Part shown: positions 57,315 to 64,000 of the stretch, piece after piece
How positions within the stretch are numbered: the stretch's first letter is position 1
Layout: each line of letters starts with the position of its first letter
The notes under the pieces: model-generated
What the model was told of the DNA's origin: nothing
The model's input: the letters and a program-made list of their open reading frames with translations, nothing else
Databases searched by the model: none
Made by a program: the position numbers and the translations under genes
NCBI GenBank assembly: GCA_022709385.1
Contig: JAKLIX010000004.1
Span: 1-64,000, forward strand
DNA: 64,000 nt
Source: Bacteroidota bacterium
GTDB taxonomy: Bacteria; Bacteroidota; Bacteroidia; Bacteroidales; CAIXZF01
Direction: 5' to 3'

Positions 57315-59249
57315 ATGGATAAAAACTCAGTCCTTGGGCTGGTCCTCATATTCGTGATACTGATAGGATTCAGCTGGTGGATGACCCCTTCAAAGGAGGA
57401 CAGGGAAGCCCGGCAGAAACAACAGGACAGCTTGTACCGTGTCGAAAAGCAGCGCATTGATTCCGTGAAAGTGCTGGAAAGTAAGCGACTGGCAGTAAGT
57501 GATACGCTTTCCGACAGCGTGCCCATGCCGGTAATTTCTCCTGCTTCCCCTGCCGGCATCCTGCGGGAGCTTTACGGTTCTTTCACCAATGCCGCGAGCG
57601 GGTCTGATCAGGCTTACCTGCTTGAAAATGATAAGGTCAGGATCACCGTCAACAGGCGTGGCGGAGGGATAAGGAGAATAGAACTGAAAGATTATAAGTC
57701 TTTCGACCAACGGCCCCTTATCCTTTATGAAGGAGATACTGCCCTCACTAGTTTTACTTTCTTTTCAGACAACCGGGATCTGAATACCAAAGCGCTTTAT
57801 TTCCAGCCGGTTTACGGTGAATTGCAGGATCAGGAAGTGCCTCAGGCACTCAGTGTCAGCGGCAGCGATTCCCTCCAATTCCTGATGCGGCTATATCCTG
57901 ATGCCAGCGACAGCAGTTTCGATAAAACCAGGTATATAGAATTCAGATATACCCTGAGAGGTGATGAGTATATGACAGGCTTTGCCATCAGCTTTCACGG
58001 AATGAAAGAGGTGCTCGCAGCCAATATGAACTACATCAACCTCGATATGAGGATGGACCTGATTCAACAGGAAAAAGGGCTTGACAATGAGAAAAACACC
58101 TCTACCATCTATTATAAATTCCTGAACGATGAGGTGGATTATCTCTCTGAAACAAAGTACCAGAATAAGTCTTTGAAAACCAAAGTGAAGTGGGTGTCTT
58201 TCAAACAGCAGTTTTTCTGCACCACACTGATAGCCGATGAATCTTTTGGTACGGCCGAAATTGCCACTTTCCACACGGGAGATACAAATCGTTACCTGAA
58301 ATCCGCCATGGCATCCATCGATATACCCCTGAACCTGGATGCGGGTGAGAGCGTCATTGCCATGCAATTGTATACCGGGCCGAATAAATACAAGACTTTC
58401 AGAAAATATAAGCTGGATCTGGAGCGGCAGATTCCCCTGGGATGGAGTTTCTTCCTGATGGCCTGGATCAACAAGTATGCGGTGATTCCGGTCTTCGATT
58501 TTCTGAGTGGATTTAACCTGAACTATGGGATTATCATCCTCATACTTACGATTCTTTTAAAGATTGTCCTGTTCCCGATCGCCTATAAAACTTACCTTTC
58601 ATCTGCCAGGATGAGGGTGTTGAAGCCTGAGGTTGAAGAACTTGCAAAGAAATTTCCAAAGAAGGAGGATGCATTGAAAAAGCAGCAGGCCACCATGGAT
58701 CTCTACAAGCGTGCCGGGATCAACCCGATGGCTGGTTGTGTTCCCATGTTGCTGCAGCTTCCCATCCTGATCGCCATGTTCCGCTTTTTCCCTGCATCCA
58801 TTGAGTTAAGGCAGCAACCATTCTTATGGGCGTCAGATTTGTCATCATACGATTCTATTCTCGATTTGCCATTCAGCATCCCGTTCTACGGGGATCATGT
58901 CAGTCTTTTCACCCTGCTGATGACCATTTCCACCATCATCTACACCAGGATCTCCAACGAGATGATGTCTTCGGGTTCCCAGCAGCTGCCGGGAATGAAG
59001 ACCATGATGTATATTATGCCTGTTCTGTTTCTTGGGTTCTTTAATAACTATTCTTCCGGATTAAGTTATTACTATCTGTTAGCCAACCTGTTGACTTTTC
59101 TCCAGATGTTTCTGATCCGCAGGGTGGTAGATGAGGACAAGATCCATGCCCGTATACAGGAAAACCGTAAGAAGCCGGTGAAGAAATCGAATTTTCAGAA
59201 GCGGCTTGAAGAAATGGCAACAAAGAAGGGTTACCAGACCAGGCGATAA
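57315..59249 (+). CDS. yidC: Membrane protein insertase YidC
   Basis: 644 residues. An N-terminal membrane helix (GLVLIFVILIGFSWW) precedes a large periplasmic domain (about 40-375), and the conserved five-segment insertase core lies from about 375-610 (GIIILILTILLKIVLFPIAYKTYLSSARM, GCVPMLLQLPILIAMFRFF, FLGFFNNYSSGLSYYYLLANLLTFLQ). The basic C-terminal tail (KPVKKSNFQKRLEEMATKKGYQTRR) could contact the ribosome. Inserts and folds inner-membrane proteins with or without Sec. Convergent with mqnA. Confidence 0.96.
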   Translation: MDKNSVLGLVLIFVILIGFSWWMTPSKEDREARQKQQDSLYRVEKQRIDSVKVLESKRLAVSDTLSDSVPMPVISPASPAGILRELYGSFTNAASGSDQAYLLENDKVRITVNRRGGGIRRIELKDYKSFDQRPLILYEGDTALTSFTFFSDNRDLNTKALYFQPVYGELQDQEVPQALSVSGSDSLQFLMRLYPDASDSSFDKTRYIEFRYTLRGDEYMTGFAISFHGMKEVLAANMNYINLDMRMDLIQQEKGLDNEKNTSTIYYKFLNDEVDYLSETKYQNKSLKTKVKWVSFKQQFFCTTLIADESFGTAEIATFHTGDTNRYLKSAMASIDIPLNLDAGESVIAMQLYTGPNKYKTFRKYKLDLERQIPLGWSFFLMAWINKYAVIPVFDFLSGFNLNYGIIILILTILLKIVLFPIAYKTYLSSARMRVLKPEVEELAKKFPKKEDALKKQQATMDLYKRAGINPMAGCVPMLLQLPILIAMFRFFPASIELRQQPFLWASDLSSYDSILDLPFSIPFYGDHVSLFTLLMTISTIIYTRISNEMMSSGSQQLPGMKTMMYIMPVLFLGFFNNYSSGLSYYYLLANLLTFLQMFLIRRVVDEDKIHARIQENRKKPVKKSNFQKRLEEMATKKGYQTRR

Positions 59250-59256
59250 ACTGGCA

Positions 59257-60015
59257 TCAGGGCAGTGTGGCTGCCAGCCGCAGAAATTCATTCATGCCTT
59301 GTCTTTTGAGGTCATCCAGACCGTAACTGAGGTTGTTGTAAAAGTATCCCCTCAGATCTACATCAGGAAAGATGGCTGGATCGATGCTGTCGATCACTTC
59401 ATCAAGGTGGGTGACACCATAGGATATGGCTTTGTTGAATTTATCCACGACCTGAGGGGAAAGGGGACCCGGTGATACCCAGCAGGCGAAGACAAAGGGA
59501 AGCCGCGTCATGTGATACCATTCTCCGGAAAGATCATAGATCCGGGGATATACCGATTCTATCCCGAACGTTTTGTCACCGATGATGACTGCCCCGCTCC
59601 CGGCAGGCAGATACTGGAGCAGCTCCGGTTCCAGTCTGGCATAATTAAATTTCTTTTTCCAGTGGTAATGCTCAAGTATTCTGCACAACTTCACCGAGGT
59701 ACGGCTGTCGGGATCCAGATAAACCGTATCGATATCTTCTATGGGTGAGAGGCTCACAAGGAGTACTGTTTTAACCGGTCCTTCGGCGCCTATACAGTAA
59801 TCGGTAAGCATCCTTGCATCCGGTATGGCATTGATCGCTGCGACGGGAACGATGCCGATGTCGGCCTGACGGCGGATGAGTTTCTCGGCGCATGTGGCAG
59901 GCACATCAAAGGACATCTCATAGTTGTCGAGAAAACCGGAATACTTAATTCCGTATACAAAAGGGGTAGTATTCAGGTAGGAAATGGCAGAAATCCTCAG
60001 CGTTTTCCTGAACAT
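59257..60015 (-). CDS. mqnA: Chorismate dehydratase (futalosine menaquinone pathway)
   Basis: 252 residues from the ATG at 60015 (MFRKTLRISAISYLNTTPFVYG); the 34 residues of a longer frame overlap the neighbouring gene and look non-coding. The MqnA/MqnD-type periplasmic-binding fold is visible as ISAISYLNTTPF, ADIGIVPVAAI, LDPDSRTSVKL, IIGDKTF and LPFVFACWVSPG. MqnA converts chorismate to 3-enolpyruvylbenzoate, the first step of the futalosine route to menaquinone. The other mqn genes are not in the window. MqnD is related; the SYLNTTP motif favours MqnA. Confidence 0.85.
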   Translation of the reverse strand: MFRKTLRISAISYLNTTPFVYGIKYSGFLDNYEMSFDVPATCAEKLIRRQADIGIVPVAAINAIPDARMLTDYCIGAEGPVKTVLLVSLSPIEDIDTVYLDPDSRTSVKLCRILEHYHWKKKFNYARLEPELLQYLPAGSGAVIIGDKTFGIESVYPRIYDLSGEWYHMTRLPFVFACWVSPGPLSPQVVDKFNKAISYGVTHLDEVIDSIDPAIFPDVDLRGYFYNNLSYGLDDLKRQGMNEFLRLAATLP

Positions 60016-60083
60016 ATGTTGGTTTATCGAAATAACAATGATGTTGCCTGACTTGTTCGCAATCCGGTTGTTTATCAGAACGA

Positions 60084-61352
60084 TTATTGATACGAACCAT
60101 CGATATCTCCCACACACTGGACTTTGATGTGATGGATCACATCGCTACTGCCGACGGTGACCGGGGGATTATCCGTCACCCAGTCTCCTGCCGGAAAGCT
60201 GCCGATCATCTGTACAAATCGCTGAACCACCATCAACGCATCAGTGGCATTGATATAACCTGAATCGTCGGTGTCGGCGGCAGTCAGGGTAAGTCCGGCC
60301 AACTGCTGCATGCCTGTAAAGTGTTGCAGGATAAGGAGTGCGTCCACAGCATTGCCTGATTGCCAGGGTGGAAGCCCGCTTAATTCGATGGTATAATTTC
60401 CGGAAGGCACATTGCCAAAGAAGTAATGCCCGGTACTGTCAGTGTCTGTCTGCGCGACAGGGAAGCCAAGGTTGTTGACCAGCTGCAGTGTAATACCCGG
60501 CAAGGGAGAAGCATTGGTATTATGATAACTGACAGTTCCAGAAACTGTATGCAGGTGTGTCCTGGCAGAGTCGAGGTAGAGTACCGTGATCAGCTGGCCT
60601 TCCTCAGTAATTTCAACAACAGGCAGTCCAAGGTTATCTGTGAGCCATTTATACTCGGTAAAAACCCTGTTCAGCGGATAACCAGCATTAAGTGAATCAA
60701 GATAGATGCTGTCGGACTCTGTTACTACGGATTTCACCCTGATACAGGGGAAAGTACCGAAAGGTGTGGTGATACTGCCCCAACCGTCCACATGGTTCAC
60801 CCTGTGCCTTGCGGTGGACAGATACCCGATTCCCGGAATACTCAGGGAAAATGCCGCATCGGATGAATCAGCGGTTCCGGGTGTAAGCGGGAAGCGGTAG
60901 AGCATGTCGGGCGAATTATATTTAATGGGTAAGGTGATCCCGCTGACAGTAGCTCCCAGTCCGGTAAACCCAAAGTAAGTATTGGTCTCCCGGAAAAACA
61001 TGTATACATCCTGCAGGGTGATGCTTCCCAGTGAGTCGGGGACTGGTTGGGGAGAAGCGATCGTGGACCGGTTCGGATCGAAGATGTTGTTAAAGACCAA
61101 CTGATAGGTAAGGGGTACGCTATTCACGGCCACAAAGGTGTCCAGGCGCTGGCTGACCCAGTCCAGACTGCTGAAATCCCACTGGTGGTTATTCCCGGTG
61201 GATACATAATCCATGCCTTCCATGGTGAGGGTTTGAGACCGTCTCATGGTGTCTCCCGTGTCGGGCATATCGTTGCGGTCGATCAGGATCTGTGCACCCA
61301 GGGGCAGGGGTAGCATCAGAAGAAAGAAATACTTAATGACTGAATGCTTCAC
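60084..61352 (-). CDS. Secreted protein with dockerin-like C-terminal repeats
   Basis: 422 residues from a GTG at 61352. The -7 promoter element at 61369-61376 falls inside the longer frame from 61382 and excludes it. Signal peptide KHSVIKYFFLLMLPLPLGAQ. The body has an unknown beta-rich region (about 20-270), a carboxypeptidase-regulatory/CNA-B-type domain (about 280-335: TVSYHNTNASPLPGITLQLV, GHYFFGNVPSGNYTIEL) and a pair of dockerin-type calcium loops (NAVDALLILQHF; DTDDSGYINATDALMVVQRF). It ends CVGDIDGSYQ with no T9SS sorting domain. In many related proteins a GDVNGSY-like motif is followed by such a domain, so this may be a natural short form or a truncation. Confidence 0.75.
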   Translation of the reverse strand: MKHSVIKYFFLLMLPLPLGAQILIDRNDMPDTGDTMRRSQTLTMEGMDYVSTGNNHQWDFSSLDWVSQRLDTFVAVNSVPLTYQLVFNNIFDPNRSTIASPQPVPDSLGSITLQDVYMFFRETNTYFGFTGLGATVSGITLPIKYNSPDMLYRFPLTPGTADSSDAAFSLSIPGIGYLSTARHRVNHVDGWGSITTPFGTFPCIRVKSVVTESDSIYLDSLNAGYPLNRVFTEYKWLTDNLGLPVVEITEEGQLITVLYLDSARTHLHTVSGTVSYHNTNASPLPGITLQLVNNLGFPVAQTDTDSTGHYFFGNVPSGNYTIELSGLPPWQSGNAVDALLILQHFTGMQQLAGLTLTAADTDDSGYINATDALMVVQRFVQMIGSFPAGDWVTDNPPVTVGSSDVIHHIKVQCVGDIDGSYQ

Positions 61353-61368
61353 TTTGTGGTAGTTTTTA

Positions 61369-61376
61369 CAAAAATA
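61369..61376 (-). promoter_or_regulatory. Bacteroidota -7 promoter element (TATTTTTG)
   Basis: TAnnTTTG on the minus strand, 16 bases before the GTG at 61352. It forms a divergent pair with the ribBA promoter at 61423 and decides the start of the dockerin-like gene. Confidence 0.55.
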
Positions 61377-61422
61377 AAGCATTTAGCCAATTTCCCGCCA
61401 GGAAAGATTCAACGGAAGTTTG

Positions 61423-61430
61423 TATCTTTG
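61423..61430 (+). promoter_or_regulatory. Bacteroidota -7 promoter element (TATCTTTG) for ribBA
   Basis: TAnnTTTG 21 bases before the ATG at 61452 and 12 before an in-frame GTG at 61443. The spacing favours the ATG. Confidence 0.55.
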
Positions 61431-61451
61431 CACACCTAATACGTGGGAATT

Positions 61452-62669
61452 ATGGGCCAGGAAAGGAAGCTTGACACAATAGAATCGGCCATTGAGGACT
61501 TCAGGGCAGGAAAGGTGATCATCGTGGTGGATGACGAGGACAGGGAGAATGAAGGAGACTTTATTACCGCTGCCCAGACCATCACCCCGGAAATTGTTAA
61601 TTTCATGGCTACCCATGGAAGGGGACTGATCTGTGTACCGCTGACCGAGAAACGTTGTACCGAGCTTGACCTTGAACTGATGGTGAGCCACAATACATCC
61701 CTTCATGAGACGTCCTTTACCGTTTCGGTCGACCTGCTCGGTCGCGGCACCACCACCGGTATTTCTGCAAGCGACCGGGCAAAAACCATCCATGCCTTGG
61801 CTGATCCTGCGACCAGCCCTTCAGATCTTGGCCGGCCCGGTCATATTTTTCCCCTGAAAGCCAAAGATTCAGGTGTTTTACGGAGAGCAGGCCATACTGA
61901 AGCCACCATTGACATGGCCAGGCTTGCCGGCCTTTTCCCTGCCGGAGCCCTGGTAGAGATCATGAATGAGGACGGAAGCATGGCCCGGCTCCCTGACTTG
62001 TTTGATATTGCCGGTAAATTCAATCTGAAGATCATTTCCATTGCCGATCTGATCGCTTTCCGGCTAAGGAACGAGAGCCTGATCCAGCGGCTTGAAACTG
62101 TTGACCTGCCCACAGAATACGGCCACTTCAAACTGATCGACTTCAGGCAGACAACCACCGGGGTGGTACACCTGGCGCTGGTAAAAGGACAGTGGGAAAA
62201 AGATGAACCTATCATGGTCAGGGTTCACTCTTCCTGTGTCACCGGCGACATTTTCGGTTCACACCGATGCGATTGCGGGGAACAGTTACATGCTTCCATG
62301 CAGATGATTGAAAAGGAAGGAAAGGGCATCGTGCTGTATATGAACCAGGAAGGCAGGGGAATCGGTCTGGTGAATAAGCTCAAAGCATACCATTTACAGG
62401 ACCTTGGCAGGGATACGATAGAGGCTAACCTGGAGCTGGGATTCCAACCCGATGAAAGAGATTATGGTATCGGTGCTCAGATATTAAGGGAACTGAACGC
62501 TTCCAAGATCAGGCTCATTTCCAACAATCCCAGAAAAAAAGCAGGTTTAATGGGATACGGGATTGAGATTATCGAGAACATCCCACTGTATTTTAAACCT
62601 AACCAGTTTAATTTTCATTACCTGAAGACCAAAAAAGAGAAACTGGGTCATAATATTGAAATTGAATAG
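61452..62669 (+). CDS. ribBA: Bifunctional 3,4-dihydroxy-2-butanone-4-phosphate synthase/GTP cyclohydrolase II
   Basis: 405 residues from the ATG at 61452. The RibB half (about 1-205) has [13 protein letters not shown] and [14 protein letters not shown]. The RibA half (about 206-405) has the zinc site in [20 protein letters not shown] (three Cys) and [17 protein letters not shown]. It supplies both precursors of riboflavin. The protein is complete, and no FMN riboswitch is seen because the leader is only about 15 nt. Other rib genes are not in the window. Confidence 0.95.
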   Translation: MGQERKLDTIESAIEDFRAGKVIIVVDDEDRENEGDFITAAQTITPEIVNFMATHGRGLICVPLTEKRCTELDLELMVSHNTSLHETSFTVSVDLLGRGTTTGISASDRAKTIHALADPATSPSDLGRPGHIFPLKAKDSGVLRRAGHTEATIDMARLAGLFPAGALVEIMNEDGSMARLPDLFDIAGKFNLKIISIADLIAFRLRNESLIQRLETVDLPTEYGHFKLIDFRQTTTGVVHLALVKGQWEKDEPIMVRVHSSCVTGDIFGSHRCDCGEQLHASMQMIEKEGKGIVLYMNQEGRGIGLVNKLKAYHLQDLGRDTIEANLELGFQPDERDYGIGAQILRELNASKIRLISNNPRKKAGLMGYGIEIIENIPLYFKPNQFNFHYLKTKKEKLGHNIEIE

Positions 62670-62681
62670 AGATTCAGGGTG

Positions 62682-64000
62682 TCAGTGCTGAATTACGCTT
62701 TTCTTCCGCCCTGAGAACAGATCTTGCAAATCATCGAAATCTTTCCGGAAAAAAACACCAACCCCTTGGGTATATGGTGCATTATTCTCGAACAAGGATA
62801 TGTTGTTTGATTTGTTATAGGCTTTTACCCTGAATCGGCCATCCCGTGTCAGCCTGACTTCCACTTTGACATCTCCGACGATGTTTGAGGCGTTTTGTCC
62901 GGTCGATCCCGGGCTCCTTTCGCTTGCCGCATAACCAAAATTACCGTCGATGCTGACTCTCTCGTCGAAAAGCTGGGTGGAAAGGGCAACCGTCAGCTGG
63001 TCATTGGTCAGGTTTTTATCGCCAGGCTTGTAATTAATCCCGATATCGAAGTCGCTGCTGATCTGGGATAACCAGTTGTTCAACTGGCTGGACAGGATAT
63101 CCCATGAGGAACTTCCCACACTGGCATTCAGATCGAGGGGATTGCTCTTTTCCACCGGTTTGAATTGTTTCAGTACCAGTAAAAAGATCATCTGCTCACT
63201 CATCTGCTGTTGGTTATTTGTATCTAACTGGCTGAAAAGGATGCGGTTGATCTCAGGATCTTTCTCAGGTGTTTCCAGCTTGAAACTCAGATCCGGATTA
63301 AACAGGCTGCCCTGAAGGTCGATAATGCAATGCACGGGAATCTTCCTGTTCAAGCTGTTGAGCTGGTCCTGGGTGAGCCTTAGTCCCGAAAGAGGCACAT
63401 CCAGCTTATGTACTGCCCTGATATTCAGCTGTGTTGAATATGGATTACCGGTGAATTGAATGAGTCCTCCCTGCTCAATCTCGAAAAGGCGGTTAACAAC
63501 ATTCTGAAGGGTGAAAAGAAACTGCCCCTGTTGGATCCTGTAGTCACCGAAAATGGTGAAATCTCCGGCAGGAGTCACCTCCATCCTGAGTTTTCCATCG
63601 CCCGTGGCTTTGATATTGCCCATCTCTCCCGGCATAAAGATTCTGACCTGTGCTTCGGGTGTGGCGTCCAGGTTGAAGTCGAGGTGTATCCCGCTGCGCG
63701 CAGATGCCGGCCCGGGCGGTAAGACAACAGTGTCCTGCAATTCTGACTTAAATACGACAAATTCATTATTCCCTAAGTCGGCGGTGGTATTGATAGGCAT
63801 GAAAAATTGAGTGCCCTTGTCGGTTTTGGCCTGGATACTGAAGCTCAACTGCTCCGGCGGCCCTTTGATCTGGACCTCTCCACTGGCGAAAGCTTTGCCG
63901 TAAAAGAGCTGGTCCTCACCGGCTGCTGTATTCAATACCAATAACTTATCGGGTTTAACCCTGATGTCGAGATGAAAATTTCTGAAATTCTCATGCCTGA
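62682..64000 (-). CDS. Translocation/assembly module TamB, C-terminal part (cut by right edge)
   Basis: 439 residues of the C-terminal portion are visible; the frame is open through base 64000 (RHENFRNFHLDIRVKPDKLLVLNTAAGEDQ), so the apparent start at 63941 is not real. Features of the DUF490/TamB domain are seen: repeated beta-strand amphipathic pattern, VQIKGPPEQLSFSIQAK, IQQGQFLFTLQNVVNRLFEIEQGG, ISFTGNPY-type turn (IQFTGNPYSTQLNI) and LSTQLFDERVSIDGNFGYA near the end. TamB spans the periplasm and helps move lipid or assemble outer-membrane proteins. Its stop is 12 bases from that of ribBA (convergent). Confidence 0.88.
   Translation of the reverse strand, partial: RHENFRNFHLDIRVKPDKLLVLNTAAGEDQLFYGKAFASGEVQIKGPPEQLSFSIQAKTDKGTQFFMPINTTADLGNNEFVVFKSELQDTVVLPPGPASARSGIHLDFNLDATPEAQVRIFMPGEMGNIKATGDGKLRMEVTPAGDFTIFGDYRIQQGQFLFTLQNVVNRLFEIEQGGLIQFTGNPYSTQLNIRAVHKLDVPLSGLRLTQDQLNSLNRKIPVHCIIDLQGSLFNPDLSFKLETPEKDPEINRILFSQLDTNNQQQMSEQMIFLLVLKQFKPVEKSNPLDLNASVGSSSWDILSSQLNNWLSQISSDFDIGINYKPGDKNLTNDQLTVALSTQLFDERVSIDGNFGYAASERSPGSTGQNASNIVGDVKVEVRLTRDGRFRVKAYNKSNNISLFENNAPYTQGVGVFFRKDFDDLQDLFSGRKKSVIQH

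Noticed and set aside
62682..63941. Apparent complete 419-codon gene at the right edge
   Set aside because: The frame stays open to base 64000 with TamB-like sequence upstream of the apparent start, so it is the tail of a larger gene.

Overview
The window comes from a member of the Bacteroidota, most likely an anaerobic or microaerophilic Bacteroidales-type organism. The evidence is: several secreted proteins with type IX secretion system (T9SS) C-terminal sorting domains of types A and B; start sites preceded by the Bacteroidota promoter -7 element TAnnTTTG rather than Shine-Dalgarno sites; a short 288-residue RpoD; and oxygen/peroxide defence by two rubrerythrin-like proteins and a flavodiiron protein.

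Region 1-14.9 kb is an accessory toxin locus read on the minus strand. A T9SS cargo protein precedes a giant 3237-residue SpvB/TcdB/Rhs protein. Its variable C-terminal tip looks like an L,D-transpeptidase (YkuD/Tlde1-like) enzyme. The Rhs stop codon overlaps the start of a small exported protein, the natural candidate for a periplasmic immunity protein. Downstream lie two displaced Rhs-core fragments: one with a different tip followed by two membrane-protein genes, the other running off the left edge. The tips and immunity candidates are clearly AT-richer than the rest. A 150-bp stretch of the core is almost identical between the first and last copies, as if gene-converted. A gene-free stretch of about 1.1 kb closes the locus.

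Region 14.9-34 kb holds a T9SS beta-propeller protein; a membrane-embedded spermidine-synthase-like protein divergent from an exported Memo-AMMECR1 fusion; a large T9SS sortilin-like propeller protein; a minus-strand operon with an AmgK-type sugar kinase fused to a RapZ C-terminal domain, a MurU-type nucleotidyltransferase and an AddB-like nuclease; a rubrerythrin - gdhA - rubrerythrin cluster; and a T9SS type-B protein.

Region 34-64 kb is mostly core genome: a BatA-domain protein, topoisomerase IV subunit A, a flavodiiron protein and a lipoprotein on the plus strand; a split transketolase with a von Willebrand A protein between its halves; ychF; and a tightly overlapping minus-strand operon for envelope and precursor metabolism (hypothetical, dapF, GNAT, mltG, phosphohexomutase, DUF2279, TPR lipoprotein). 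These are followed by htrA, rpoD, a long gapdh, pyrG, yidC, mqnA, a dockerin-like secreted protein, ribBA, and the C-terminal part of tamB, which runs off the right edge.

The most unusual items are the Rhs/L,D-transpeptidase toxin array with its translationally coupled exported partner, the AmgK-RapZ-C fusion whose 3' end is formed by a 56-bp palindrome, and the exported Memo-AMMECR1 fusion. Starts were moved inward from the longest reading frame wherever a promoter element, signal peptide or overlap with the upstream gene indicated it.
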